DNA from: Candidatus Heimdallarchaeota archaeon | GTDB taxonomy: Archaea > Asgardarchaeota > Heimdallarchaeia > Heimdallarchaeales > Kariarchaeaceae | DNA length: 64,000 nt | Assembly: GCA_026702845.1 (NCBI GenBank) | Contig: JADCLS010000023.1 | Coordinates: forward strand, 1-64,000 | Direction of reading: 5' to 3' | In this document: positions 15,104 to 24,887 of the stretch, one piece after another | How positions within the stretch are numbered: position 1 is the first letter of the stretch | Layout: each line of letters begins with the position of its first letter | The notes under the pieces: model-generated | What the model was told of the DNA's origin: nothing | The model's input: the letters and a program-made list of their open reading frames with translations, nothing else | The model's database searches: none | Program-made: the position numbers and the translations under genes

Positions 15104-17440
15104 TTGATAATAAAATACTTAACTCCAAAAATACTTAAGAATAAGGACCATTATCCTGTAATCCCAATTTTTTTAGTAGTTAGTATGATAATAAGCTCAA
15201 CAGTAATTTGCAATTTTTATTTAGTGGAAGAAGAAGAAGTTTTTTCAAATTTAGTTATGATGAAGGATGATTACATCTTAACCGTACGGGATACTGCCTT
15301 TAATATTGAAAAATATTATGATGATTTTAATCTATCCTTTCCCAAAATATCTATCCATTTGGTTTTTAATTATACAGTTCTTTCATTATTCCAATTTACT
15401 CCCTTCATTACGGAAAACTATGATCTTATGTTTATTGAATCGACAGATAATTCCTCTTTTGGTTTTTTATTAGAAGATTTAGAGTTAATGAAACAAATAA
15501 TTAACGTTACATCATTACAGTATAATAATGAAATATTCATAGATAATAGCATTCTGCAATACATCTTGAAATATCATCAATCAGAAAAAAATATACTATT
15601 GCTCCCATTCAATTATATTCGTGATTTTTCTTTTGATTCAATCATTTCTGTTCATTCATATGATATTAACTTATCAAATAGAGAAAGTATGAATGATGAG
15701 ATAACAGATGCAAATTTTGAGTTGAACAATTATATTGCTGAAATATCTGATAATAACATAGAAATTATCGAGGTTAATGAGGTTCTGGTGAATATTTTTT
15801 CAACTCAAAGGGCAAAATTAAATGATCTTTTTGTTGAGTATTTAGTAATATTAATAATATTCCTAATTTTTCAATTAATTTTATTTGAAATTTTTATTTC
15901 TAGCTGGATGGACAAAATTTCTAATTTATTAAATCCGATAACAACAAGAGGGATAGAAAACAAAAAGTTTAGTAATATATCTATTATTATATATTTCCAA
16001 ATTCATGTTGTAATGTCTTTAATTACATTTTCAATTATTACTATATGTAAATGGAAATTATTATTATTCTCCCCTTATATTATAATTTCCCTTATTTTAC
16101 AATTTATTATTATTTATATATCAATATATATACATAATAAGCAATATTATAATAATGAATCAACAAAAATCGAAATAATTAACTTAATGAGTATTATTTT
16201 TATCCTTTCTGCTCTTATTCAATTACAAATGAATATTAACACTATATACTCTATTTTAGCTCTTTCATTAGCAATAATAATGTTGATGTTACCTAAAATT
16301 GCAAAATTAGTATATTCGTTCTCAGAAAAAATAATTTCGTCAAAATTTCTATATAAAAATTACTCTGCAAAAATTTTTCAAATTAAAAATAATCAAAAAA
16401 TAAACCAAGTTAAGGTTGTTTCAATTATTTTATTAGTTTTAATGGTATTATACAGCCATAATACTATCTTGTATAATAATAATATTTTAGTAAAAAGAAT
16501 TGGTGGTGATATTGGTTCATTGTATGATATTTCCTCAGAAATGAATATTATTGATGATGAAATTTCTTCTAGATTATCATATTATTCATCCTCGATTAAT
16601 ATAAACAATTTTGAACTAAATTTTATTGATATTTTGATCGTTATTGATCTAGCACAGATTGAGGATGTAATTAAAGATAAGCCAGAATACAATGATTTCT
16701 TAAGGATGAAAGAAGATAATCAACTCTCAATTTTATCTAGAGGAGATATATTATATTATTCAGACAATTATGTAATGCAGGAATATCAGAATATCTCATA
16801 TACTATCAATATATTCCCAAATATTTATAATTCATCTAGTAATTTTATTAAATTAGAAAAAATCTTCCCTGGCATATATTTTCGAGAAGATATTCATTCT
16901 TTTGCAATTGTTTCATCAGAAAAATTTGATGAAATGACAAATACTACTTATCTAAATTTAATGCATATGTACACAATTGTCAACCTAAAACAAATTTCCT
17001 CTAAAGATGATTTTTATCAACATTTGACTGAGATTCAATTGCAGAATTCAGTTTTCAAGGCGAATTATTTCAAAAGCATTTTCCATCCTATTCTCGAAAA
17101 AGATTTTTCAGTTATTTCTCTTACTTCTTCCTTAATTTTAATTTTGAGTGCGATATCTGCAATAATTCAATTTATTCAGAATAATGAAGATTTGAAATTT
17201 CTTAAGAAAATTTACAAAATTTTCCAATATAGAGGATTAAGTTCTGAAGAGACACATCATGAGTTAAAAATAATTATTAATATGAATCATTATCTCGTAA
17301 CTACAATTGTAACTGTGTTAGCAATTTTTTTTGGTAATGTAGTTTTTTGGTTCCAAAATTATTTTCCATTAAATATCATTGAATGGATTTATTTCATTGT
17401 ATTACTTCTTTCTCACAACTTATTTTCAATAAGATCCTGA
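15104..17440 (+). CDS. Large FtsX/MacB-like permease, second of two
   Basis: A second permease of about 778 residues with the same plan: first helix about 20-40, outside domain to about 245, a helix block (about 248-450), a second outside domain and closing helices. I prefer the TTG at 15104 just after the previous stop, because it gives LIIKYLTPKILKNKDHYPVI ahead of the first helix, parallel to the start of the first permease (NLISIKLITKNRSF). The frame is open from an ATG at 15059 inside the previous gene. With the ATPase it should form an asymmetric LolCDE-like complex. Confidence 0.75.
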   Translation: MIIKYLTPKILKNKDHYPVIPIFLVVSMIISSTVICNFYLVEEEEVFSNLVMMKDDYILTVRDTAFNIEKYYDDFNLSFPKISIHLVFNYTVLSLFQFTPFITENYDLMFIESTDNSSFGFLLEDLELMKQIINVTSLQYNNEIFIDNSILQYILKYHQSEKNILLLPFNYIRDFSFDSIISVHSYDINLSNRESMNDEITDANFELNNYIAEISDNNIEIIEVNEVLVNIFSTQRAKLNDLFVEYLVILIIFLIFQLILFEIFISSWMDKISNLLNPITTRGIENKKFSNISIIIYFQIHVVMSLITFSIITICKWKLLLFSPYIIISLILQFIIIYISIYIHNKQYYNNESTKIEIINLMSIIFILSALIQLQMNINTIYSILALSLAIIMLMLPKIAKLVYSFSEKIISSKFLYKNYSAKIFQIKNNQKINQVKVVSIILLVLMVLYSHNTILYNNNILVKRIGGDIGSLYDISSEMNIIDDEISSRLSYYSSSININNFELNFIDILIVIDLAQIEDVIKDKPEYNDFLRMKEDNQLSILSRGDILYYSDNYVMQEYQNISYTINIFPNIYNSSSNFIKLEKIFPGIYFREDIHSFAIVSSEKFDEMTNTTYLNLMHMYTIVNLKQISSKDDFYQHLTEIQLQNSVFKANYFKSIFHPILEKDFSVISLTSSLILILSAISAIIQFIQNNEDLKFLKKIYKIFQYRGLSSEETHHELKIIINMNHYLVTTIVTVLAIFFGNVVFWFQNYFPLNIIEWIYFIVLLLSHNLFSIRS

Positions 17441-17619
17441 ATAAGAATTTAATATAATCTTCAAATCTTGATTTAACTTTTAAAATTCTAGCTATATTTT
17501 TCGAGGAAGATAGTATAAATTTCTTACTATGAGATAGAGTGTTAAAGGGGACTTCTAATTGAATTTTTTTTTTTCTTATTCCACTAATTTTATCAATAAA
17601 AGAAGTATTGGAATGAAAT

Positions 17620-19116
17620 ATGAGAGTTTTTGTGTTCATCATCTTACTACTGTTGCTTTCTCAACCAGTACTAATTGATGCTGAAACTGATACCATTGAA
17701 ACAATCATTTCTTCACTTGATGAAAATGCAATATATGATGGAGAAATCTTACTAGGCTGGCCATATAGAATAAATTCCAGTTTAGGTGGGAATGATCGAC
17801 TTTATGTTGGTTATACTACTGGAATGGCTGGTGTAGGTCATTTTCTCCTTGATGCCTATGACCAAGGCTACGAGTCTGCTTTACCACTAATACAAGATAT
17901 TCTCCACTATTTCAAAACACAGTATGTTGAGGATAATGGCACAATATACTGGCCCCGAATGAGCAATCAGCTATCAGATGGTTGGATGGGTATCAGATAT
18001 GGATGGGCTGGAGTGATGAAATTTATCTCTCATGCATTTGGGATCCTTAATGATCTTGATCTACCATTACTAATGGAGAGAAGTCTTACCTGGTTTGATC
18101 AACAAAAACTGGAGGATGGCTGGCCCATAAATCCAGGTGGGTACATCACCACTGGGTGGGAGTATGGTGCTGCTGGATTAATAGACGCATTTCTCGATAT
18201 GCTGATCACCACAGGGAATAGAACCTATCTAGACAAAGCAGTGGAAGTTGGTCACTGGATTGTAGAGCAAGGGTATTCAAATGATTCTGAGTTTATCATT
18301 CCATGGTCACCCAATGAATATGGATCCAATGAGTATGATAATCTCATTGTCACTGGTAGTGGGGTGGGTATAGCTGGAATCATCCAACAGCTACTCAGGA
18401 TAACTGTCATTCAAGAAGAACCCATCCTGTTAGAAGCAGCAAAAGGAATGGGTCAGTACTTGTTACGTATTAACCAAGGAGGGTACTGGGATGATACATC
18501 AGTGGGCTATATCACCAATCTGTATGATGGCCATCTCGGTCTGACTGGATATCATATCGGTGCTGCAGGCTTTATTCCTACCTTTTTATCACTTTTTGAT
18601 ATTACTGGAGATGAGCATTATCTAGAGGTTATTGCCCAGATAGAGCGATTTTTGGAGGCAATGACCAGCTTCAATCAGGTAGATCTTGGGATGACATATG
18701 ATAAATCTCAATTTACTGGTTATTCCAAAGGTTCTGCGGGAGTAGCCCAAGCATACTTAGATCTTTATCGGTATTTTGGAATCAATCATCATCTACAGAA
18801 AGCTGAAGGGATTGTTACACAACTTTCACAGCTAGTATATCAGGGTCTGGTTCCGATTGATGAGAAGGAACAACCAAATATCCTGGGTTTTGCATTCAAT
18901 TTGGAGGAAGGAATTGCAGGTATAGGGAAGGTCATTCTTGAAGCCTCCAGAGCAGGTGCAGGATTCCATGATACAAATTACCTCAAAATCTATAATGATA
19001 CACCTCTATTCAACCAACAAAGCTCAGTGTCACCAACAGTGAATTTCCCATCATATTATCTTCTACTAATTCTCATACCATTACTAAGAAGAAGAGTTGG
19101 TAGAAGAAGACATTAG
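17620..19116 (+). CDS. Secreted, membrane-anchored LanC-like alpha/alpha-barrel protein
   Basis: After a signal peptide (VFVFIILLLLLSQPVLIDA) come about seven helical-hairpin repeats, each marked by a Gly-rich turn such as TGMAGVGHF, GWAGVMKF, GAAGLIDAF, GVGIAGI, GAAGFIPTF, GSAGVAQAY and EEGIAGIGK. This is the LanC-like six/seven-hairpin barrel. The Cys-Cys-His zinc site of true lanthionine cyclases is not visible; there is essentially no Cys at all. A C-terminal helix followed by RRRVGRRRH anchors it. Extracellular placement and the missing zinc site argue against lanthipeptide synthesis; sugar or peptide binding or a glycoside-hydrolase-like role is possible. Confidence 0.8.
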   Translation: MRVFVFIILLLLLSQPVLIDAETDTIETIISSLDENAIYDGEILLGWPYRINSSLGGNDRLYVGYTTGMAGVGHFLLDAYDQGYESALPLIQDILHYFKTQYVEDNGTIYWPRMSNQLSDGWMGIRYGWAGVMKFISHAFGILNDLDLPLLMERSLTWFDQQKLEDGWPINPGGYITTGWEYGAAGLIDAFLDMLITTGNRTYLDKAVEVGHWIVEQGYSNDSEFIIPWSPNEYGSNEYDNLIVTGSGVGIAGIIQQLLRITVIQEEPILLEAAKGMGQYLLRINQGGYWDDTSVGYITNLYDGHLGLTGYHIGAAGFIPTFLSLFDITGDEHYLEVIAQIERFLEAMTSFNQVDLGMTYDKSQFTGYSKGSAGVAQAYLDLYRYFGINHHLQKAEGIVTQLSQLVYQGLVPIDEKEQPNILGFAFNLEEGIAGIGKVILEASRAGAGFHDTNYLKIYNDTPLFNQQSSVSPTVNFPSYYLLLILIPLLRRRVGRRRH

Positions 19117-19165
19117 ACTTAATGTGTATCACATCTCTTATGAAATCAGATAGGAATAATGCGTT

Positions 19166-20224
19166 GTGCAAATAAAAACCCCAGGTAGAATTTGTCTCTA
19201 CGGTGAGCATCAAGATTATATTGGTAATCCAGTGATTTCTGCAGCTATTAATCTTTATATCATCCTTGATGCAAAGACCATTGAAGATCAACGGGTCGTT
19301 CTACACTTGCCTGATATTAAAGAGGAACTAGAGTTTGCACTTGATCTGCCATTGGAATATACTCGTGAGAGAGATTATTTCAGAAGTTGCTTGAATGTAA
19401 TGCATAAACATGGCTTTACCTACTCAAAAGGAATTGATTGTACCATTACTTCAACCCTACCCATAAATGCTGGTTTATCCTCCTCTTCAGCATTATGTGT
19501 TTCCTGGATCAATGTACTGGCTCGTTTATCAGATCAGCAGAGTAAGTTGGATGAACGAACCATTGCACATTATGCCTATCTGGCAGAGGTGGAGGAATTT
19601 GGAGAGCCAGGGGGAAACCAGGACCATTTTGCCACAGCTCTGGGACATACCATTTATCTTGAGGCTGATCCTCATTTTCTAGAGCATTCCAAACCATCTC
19701 TTGGTACTTTTGTCATAGGAGATTCACTTGAGCCCAAGGATACAATTGGGAGTTTATTAGCTATCAAAAATATGCATCTAAGCATAAAAGAGGTCTTGAG
19801 TAAACATTTTTCAGAGTATTCACTGGTTTCTACAAGGAAAAAAGATTTAGAATCATATTATCCGTACTTATCAGACGAACAACGGGAGTTCCTCGAGGCC
19901 ATGGTAGAAAATCATCGCATCACTCGCAGGGCAAGAGAAATTTTGGCCCAAGATCAGCTAGATCACCATGTTATTGGTGATTTGTTCAATGAGTTGCATG
20001 CCATACTTCGAGATAAGCTTCATAAATCAACAACCAAAATTGAGAGGATGATTCAGGAAGCATTGAATGCTGGAGCATTAGGTGCTAAGATAACCGGTTC
20101 TGGTGGTGGAGGTTGTATGATTGCCTATGCACCTGAAAATCCTGAAGATGTAGCTGATGCCATCTCACGAGCTGGTGGACGTAGTTACATAGTCAAAATC
20201 TCTGATGGTACAACAGTAACTTAG
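19166..20224 (+). CDS. GHMP-family sugar kinase (galactokinase-like)
   Basis: Starting at GTG 19166, the 352-residue protein opens with TPGRICLYGEHQDYIGNPV, the galactokinase-type first motif (GEHxDY). The ATP-binding motif follows as LPINAGLSSSSALCVSW (about 97-113), and motif 3 is AGALGAKITGSGGGGCMIAY near 300-319. These three are diagnostic of GHMP kinases. It should phosphorylate a sugar or sugar-like alcohol in the cytoplasm. Related archaeal kinases act on galactose, mannose-type heptoses, galacturonate or mevalonate, and the exact substrate cannot be read here. It might feed the sugars released by the glycosidases near 52-59 kb, but they are not linked. Confidence 0.9.
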   Translation: MQIKTPGRICLYGEHQDYIGNPVISAAINLYIILDAKTIEDQRVVLHLPDIKEELEFALDLPLEYTRERDYFRSCLNVMHKHGFTYSKGIDCTITSTLPINAGLSSSSALCVSWINVLARLSDQQSKLDERTIAHYAYLAEVEEFGEPGGNQDHFATALGHTIYLEADPHFLEHSKPSLGTFVIGDSLEPKDTIGSLLAIKNMHLSIKEVLSKHFSEYSLVSTRKKDLESYYPYLSDEQREFLEAMVENHRITRRAREILAQDQLDHHVIGDLFNELHAILRDKLHKSTTKIERMIQEALNAGALGAKITGSGGGGCMIAYAPENPEDVADAISRAGGRSYIVKISDGTTVT

Positions 20225-20251
20225 TTACCTGATACACTAATTTAGATTAAG

Positions 20252-20998
20252 TTACTGCTTCATAATAGTCTGGGTGAGTTGTAACCAGGGTGCGAGTCTA
20301 TATCTTAGATCCTCCGATCCTGCGTTGAAGATTCCTACTAGTTTGAAGTATAGCATCTCACTACATAACTTTCTAAATGTTTTCGCGCCCATAGCGGAAT
20401 AAGTGGATATTTCAAGTAAGGCTTGCAACTCTGCATCTACACTCATCAAATCATTGTGACTAAGAATACTATCCATCATATTATTGAGATGGGGTGATAG
20501 GGTATGAAAAGTCTTCCTCATCCGACTTTCCTCATACTCTTGAAGTGAAATTACTCGATTATAGAAATCTAGTATCTTTTCCTTAGTGATTTTCGTTTTT
20601 ACATCAGGAGCAATGTTATCATACTCGAGAGTAATATACTCTAAATTGAATTGAATGGTCTGATTAATTGGTGATATGTCATTTTTATCAAATTCATCTC
20701 TCCACTGATCTAGTAGTAGTTCTGAAAATAATGCAGGACCAAGTTCCTGTTTTTTCTGATTGAGAAGGAATAATTCATTAGCTTCTTTCTTATATTTCTC
20801 ATAAAACTTCAATTGCTCTGAGTCTAATTGCTCTAAATTTTCCTGAAATCTCCGTATTACTCTATTCAATATCAAAACCATCATGGGATCTCGTTTGACA
20901 ATTTCCCAGGCCTCAATATTATCTCTGGAGATCTCGGCCAATAAGTTCTCCTCCAGATCATCGATGTGTCCTTCAGGAATGATGGCATCTGTTGTCAT
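20252..20998 (-). CDS. Hypothetical all-helical protein
   Basis: The 248-residue protein is acidic, predicted fully helical, with no signal peptide, membrane segment, Cys cluster or motif I recognise. Charged heptad-like stretches (ENLEQLDSEQLKFYEKYKK, about 95) suggest coiled-coil contacts. It converges with the GHMP kinase gene and diverges from the redox operon. The ATG at 20998 is preceded by TATA-like AT-rich sequence. The length and even codon use make it a real gene. Confidence 0.75.
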   Translation of the reverse strand: MTTDAIIPEGHIDDLEENLLAEISRDNIEAWEIVKRDPMMVLILNRVIRRFQENLEQLDSEQLKFYEKYKKEANELFLLNQKKQELGPALFSELLLDQWRDEFDKNDISPINQTIQFNLEYITLEYDNIAPDVKTKITKEKILDFYNRVISLQEYEESRMRKTFHTLSPHLNNMMDSILSHNDLMSVDAELQALLEISTYSAMGAKTFRKLCSEMLYFKLVGIFNAGSEDLRYRLAPWLQLTQTIMKQ

Positions 20999-21466
20999 GC
21001 TAGTATAAGTGGTAATACACCAATATATACTGTTCTATTCGCGTATAATATCTGATATTAGAGTTTCCGATAAAATCTATCATGGCTCTTGAAAAGTGAG
21101 TTTGAAATAACTTCCTTTATTGTAGTTTTGCACAAATCTGTTCATTTAGCGGTCAATAATTCAATATTTTAACTTTCAAATTCCATAGTAATTTACCCTT
21201 TATTATAAAAATTTAATTATTAAAGCTATAATGCTACAAAAAATATATTTCTTAGTATTGTTCAAAAAAAACTATAAATTTAGCAAAAAACCGATAGATT
21301 GCCACTTCTTTCGATAGATAGAACAAAGAGAAAAGGAAGGGAAGAGAAAATATATTTTATGCTCAGCTTCCTAACCCGGAGTATCTGATCATCTAATTTG
21401 AATTTTCACTGAAACTTAGATTTATAAGGTATCTCGAAAGATCGAAATAAAAAAGGTACATTTTGT
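20999..21466. promoter_or_regulatory. Divergent intergenic region with promoter of the redox operon
   Basis: No gene is supportable. TTTATAAG at 21421-21428 is a good archaeal TATA box for the DOMON gene; the predicted transcript start would be near 21450 and the leader only about 15 nt. The rest is AT-rich; I see no clear operator. Confidence 0.45.
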
Positions 21467-22630
21467 ATGAGACACTTCAGATATTTTGCCTTGTTGATGG
21501 TTGTATTTATGCTTTTTAGCAGTACAAGTGCAGCGGTAGACATGGATAGTTTTGACGGGCCATACGCATATCTCTATTACAGTGATTTTTCCACCATCAC
21601 CATTGATGGTACTGTAGGAGCAAATGAGTATCCTGATATGATCAATATAACTCAAGTCAATGGAGCATTGGTAAGCCAGGTTAGCTGGGCACATAATACC
21701 ACACACCTCGCCATTGCCATCTCTGCAGTTGCAACTGGTTGGGTTGCCCTAGGGTTTGGCCCCGTAGGTATCACTATGACAGGTGCAGATATGATAATGG
21801 GGTATGTTGATTCGACTGGTGAACTTGCACTTGAGGATAGGTATAGTCTGACCAACCAACAACCTTCTGTAGATGATGATTCCAATGTGAACATGAATTT
21901 TGCAGCAGGAACTGAGGTCAATGGTGTAACTACCCTTGAATATATCATTCACATGAGATCCAATGATACTGCCGGTCAAGATCTAAATTGGGCTGTTGGA
22001 GGCACCTATGGAATTATTTCAGCTTTTCACAGTGCCCTTGATGACTTTTCCAGACAGCATACTAGTAGATCTGCTGTGGGGTTGACTGTCCAGGTTCTTG
22101 ATAGCTCTGTTACACCTCCCACTCATTTTGATATGAGTTTTGATGTGGTGAAGAATGAATCAAATCATTCAATAACAGTCACAGTTACCCTAACAGATCC
22201 CGATAATGTTGCAACTTTAGCTGGAATTGAAATAGGAATCTACAAGAAAGCAACCTTTGGTCAGGCATTAATCGATGTTGTGATTACAGATGCAACTGGA
22301 GTTGCCCAGAAGGATATAGGTGTGGTACCAGAGGAGGAAATGGTTTTTGTTGCCATTCTTCATGCCTCTCTTACTGCTTCCAGAGTACAGTCCGCAAGTA
22401 CAGTCAAATTCACCTCAACAGGTGAAGGAGAAGAGCAGACTGAATTTGGAGATCTACGTGATGTTTTAGGGGCACACCTCATGAGAAATATTCTAGTCTA
22501 TCTATTCCTACTGGCTATTCTATCACTACTTACTATTTATGGAGGAGTGGTTGTGGATATCTTTAATATTTACAAGGATGGAAAGGAAGAGGAAACCGTC
22601 TCTGAAGAAAATAAGGAGGAAACAGCATGA
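21467..22630 (+). CDS. Membrane-anchored DOMON-domain protein (probable extracytoplasmic heme b protein)
   Basis: A signal peptide (residues 1-24) is followed by a DOMON domain at about 40-205. It shows the usual TIDGTVGANEY start, VSWAHNTTHLAIAIS, and GWVALGFGPVGITMTGADMI, the loop whose Met is an axial heme ligand in cellobiose-dehydrogenase-type DOMONs; a second ligand could be His in EYIIHMRSND. A second beta-rich domain (about 215-325), one membrane helix (about 340-365) and an acidic tail follow. The stop overlaps the ferredoxin start (ATGA), and an NrfD gene comes next. It most likely passes electrons between an outside donor or acceptor and the membrane module. Confidence 0.85.
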   Translation: MRHFRYFALLMVVFMLFSSTSAAVDMDSFDGPYAYLYYSDFSTITIDGTVGANEYPDMINITQVNGALVSQVSWAHNTTHLAIAISAVATGWVALGFGPVGITMTGADMIMGYVDSTGELALEDRYSLTNQQPSVDDDSNVNMNFAAGTEVNGVTTLEYIIHMRSNDTAGQDLNWAVGGTYGIISAFHSALDDFSRQHTSRSAVGLTVQVLDSSVTPPTHFDMSFDVVKNESNHSITVTVTLTDPDNVATLAGIEIGIYKKATFGQALIDVVITDATGVAQKDIGVVPEEEMVFVAILHASLTASRVQSASTVKFTSTGEGEEQTEFGDLRDVLGAHLMRNILVYLFLLAILSLLTIYGGVVVDIFNIYKDGKEEETVSEENKEETA

Positions 22631-23460
22631 GTAAAATTAACAGAAGAGATTTCTTAAAGGGAATTGGTGTAGCTGGTACAGCACTAGGTCTAGCCAATGT
22701 GAACACTATTGCTGACGTACTCGTCAGAGATTATAGAGATGATGAGGCTGAGAGACCATATGCTCGTTGGAATGTATCTGAAAATGATGCTGTTGAATGG
22801 ACTATGGTTATTGATCTGGCCAAGTGTGATGGTTGCCAAGATCTGGTGGCCGAGGGTAAGAAACCCCGGTGTACACAAGCTTGTATTGATGGCCATTATA
22901 CTCCGGATGAGTTCGAATTCATCAAGGTTTTCGAGGTTGTTGACGAACATACCGAGAAACAGTCTTTCTTCCCCAGACCCTGTCAGCAGTGCAAGAACCC
23001 ACCATGTGCACATGTATGTCCAGTTGGAGCTGCATGGCAGAGAGATGGAGATAGATTAACTTTGATTGATCAGACCAGATGCATCGGATGTAGATTATGT
23101 ATGGTCGGATGTCCTTATGAGGTGCGGTTCTTCAATTTTGAACGTAACCCCAAGGCAGATGATATACCTGATAGTATGTTTGAATCTCAGATGCCCTTTG
23201 GTCTCAATAAGGAAATTGGAGTAATCTCCAAATGTGAATTCTGTGGTCTACAGTACACCGGTCAACTCACGCATTGTACTCAGGCCTGTCATGTAGGTGC
23301 AATTTACTTTGGTGACAAGCATGAGAATGTAGTAACCAATGGATTAGGTGAATCTCTACCATTAGATGAGTTACTAGCCAAGAAAAATGGTTATCGTTGG
23401 AAGGAGGAAGAGGGAACTAATCCTAGGGTCTTCTATCTACCACCAGTGGAGGATCTATAA
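22627..23460 (+). CDS. Tat-exported ferredoxin-like subunit with four [4Fe-4S] sites (HybA/DmsB/NrfC type)
   Basis: The N-terminus SKINRRDFLKGIGVAGTALG is a twin-arginine signal, so the folded protein goes outside. Sixteen cysteines in four groups follow: CDGC with KPRCTQAC, CQQCKNPPCAHVCP, CIGCRLCMVGCP, and CEFC with HCTQACHVGA. This is the four-cluster chain of DmsB/NrfC/HybA subunits, which wire a catalytic subunit to a membrane quinone subunit. It overlaps the DOMON gene and is followed after one base by the NrfD-like gene. No molybdopterin or multiheme catalytic subunit is encoded nearby, so the DOMON protein may be the redox partner. Confidence 0.95.
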   Translation: MSKINRRDFLKGIGVAGTALGLANVNTIADVLVRDYRDDEAERPYARWNVSENDAVEWTMVIDLAKCDGCQDLVAEGKKPRCTQACIDGHYTPDEFEFIKVFEVVDEHTEKQSFFPRPCQQCKNPPCAHVCPVGAAWQRDGDRLTLIDQTRCIGCRLCMVGCPYEVRFFNFERNPKADDIPDSMFESQMPFGLNKEIGVISKCEFCGLQYTGQLTHCTQACHVGAIYFGDKHENVVTNGLGESLPLDELLAKKNGYRWKEEEGTNPRVFYLPPVEDL

Positions 23461-23461
23461 G

Positions 23462-24808
23462 ATGGCAACAGTTCAAGCTGATACTCCCCTCAAGGGAAGA
23501 GCAGTAGTTGAGAAATCCATGTTCGAGACTGGTCCAAAAACCAAGATTCTGATGCTTATCTTAATCATGATTATTCTCAATGGTGCTGTAATGTACATTC
23601 TGCAGTTGATCAATGGTCTTAGTGTCACAGGTCTCACTAAGAAGGTATTCTGGGGTATGTATATTACTAACTTTGTATTCTTCATCGGTGTTTCACATGC
23701 AGGTACTCTTATATCTGCTATTCTTAGAGTTACTGGTGCTGGTTGGAGAACACCCATCACTCGTCTTGCTGAGGAGATTACTGCACTGGCATTGATTTTT
23801 GGTGCTACATCTGTACTCATTGATATGGGTCGGTTGAATAGAGTTGGTAATGTGTTCATACACAGCAATCTCCAATCTCCACTGATCTGGGATGTCACCT
23901 CTCTTACCTTTTATTTATTGGGATCACTTCTCTTCCTCTATCTTCCCATTATCCCTGATGCAGCTTATTATCGTGATAATCTCCCTGAGGATAAATGGGG
24001 TTGGAAACAATGGAGAAAGAAATTTTATACTATCATTTCAGTCGGTTTCAGAGGCACTGAGAGACAATACGAGATCTTGGAAAAGAACATCTCTCGAATG
24101 AGCTATGTCATCATTCCTGTGGCTGTTTCAGTTCACACTGTGGTTTCATGGATTATGTCCATGTCCTGGAGAGTGGGCTGGAATTCAACTATTTTCGGTC
24201 CATATTTTGTAATCGGTGCTATCTTCTCAGGTCTTGCCAGTCTACTTATGGCTATGGTTCTCTTTACTCATTTCTACAAACTACATGAGTATCTTACCAA
24301 GGATCATTTCATCTCATTATCCAAGCTATTTTTGGTCTTCACCATTATGTACTTCTACTTCACCCTAAGTGAGTATCTTACTGGTGGGTACAAATCAGAA
24401 CATGCTGAGATAGATCTCCTGCAGGAGCTCTATTATGGGCAATATGCTGGAATGTTCTGGTACTTTGTGATAGGTGGTCTTGTGATCCCCATAATAGCCA
24501 TCTGGTTAATGATCGCCAAGAAAGATAAGCTCAGCTTCAATCAGGTACTGGGTATCATCTTTGTGACTTCAACCATGGTGAATATTGGCATGTGGATTAA
24601 ACGATATATCATTGTCGTCCCAGTTCTTGCCCGAGAGACAGTTCAAGAGGGTTGGCATACCTATACCCCCAATTACACTGAATGGAGTATCTTTGCAGCA
24701 CAGACTGCAGGATTTGTACTCCTGTATATCATTCTGTCCAAACTAGTACCGATTATCTCACTATGGGAAGTTGAGCACGAGCAGGCTTTACATGGTGAAG
24801 AGCATTAA
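23462..24808 (+). CDS. nrfD: NrfD/PsrC-like polytopic quinone-interacting subunit
   Basis: About 448 residues with ten or so helices; the family pattern is clear in FVFFIGVSHAGTLISAILRV, LEKNISRMSYVIIPVAVSVH, and FKYIIV-like later helices. NrfD/PsrC/ActC proteins exchange electrons with menaquinone and some translocate protons. I chose ATG 23462 (MATVQADTPLKG), one base after the ferredoxin stop; the frame upstream runs through the previous gene. With the DOMON and ferredoxin genes it forms a compact three-gene module. The direction, quinol oxidation or quinone reduction, cannot be told. Confidence 0.93.
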   Translation: MATVQADTPLKGRAVVEKSMFETGPKTKILMLILIMIILNGAVMYILQLINGLSVTGLTKKVFWGMYITNFVFFIGVSHAGTLISAILRVTGAGWRTPITRLAEEITALALIFGATSVLIDMGRLNRVGNVFIHSNLQSPLIWDVTSLTFYLLGSLLFLYLPIIPDAAYYRDNLPEDKWGWKQWRKKFYTIISVGFRGTERQYEILEKNISRMSYVIIPVAVSVHTVVSWIMSMSWRVGWNSTIFGPYFVIGAIFSGLASLLMAMVLFTHFYKLHEYLTKDHFISLSKLFLVFTIMYFYFTLSEYLTGGYKSEHAEIDLLQELYYGQYAGMFWYFVIGGLVIPIIAIWLMIAKKDKLSFNQVLGIIFVTSTMVNIGMWIKRYIIVVPVLARETVQEGWHTYTPNYTEWSIFAAQTAGFVLLYIILSKLVPIISLWEVEHEQALHGEEH

Positions 24809-24887
24809 AAGGTATAAACATCAAAATTAACTAATATTTCTCTAATTTTTGTAATAACTTAAATATTTGAATTATCAATCAACTATA

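Noticed and set aside
17394..17642. 82-codon minus-strand frame between the second permease and the LanC-like gene
   Set aside because: It overlaps the ends of both neighbours, has no recognisable features and the region reads better as intergenic sequence.
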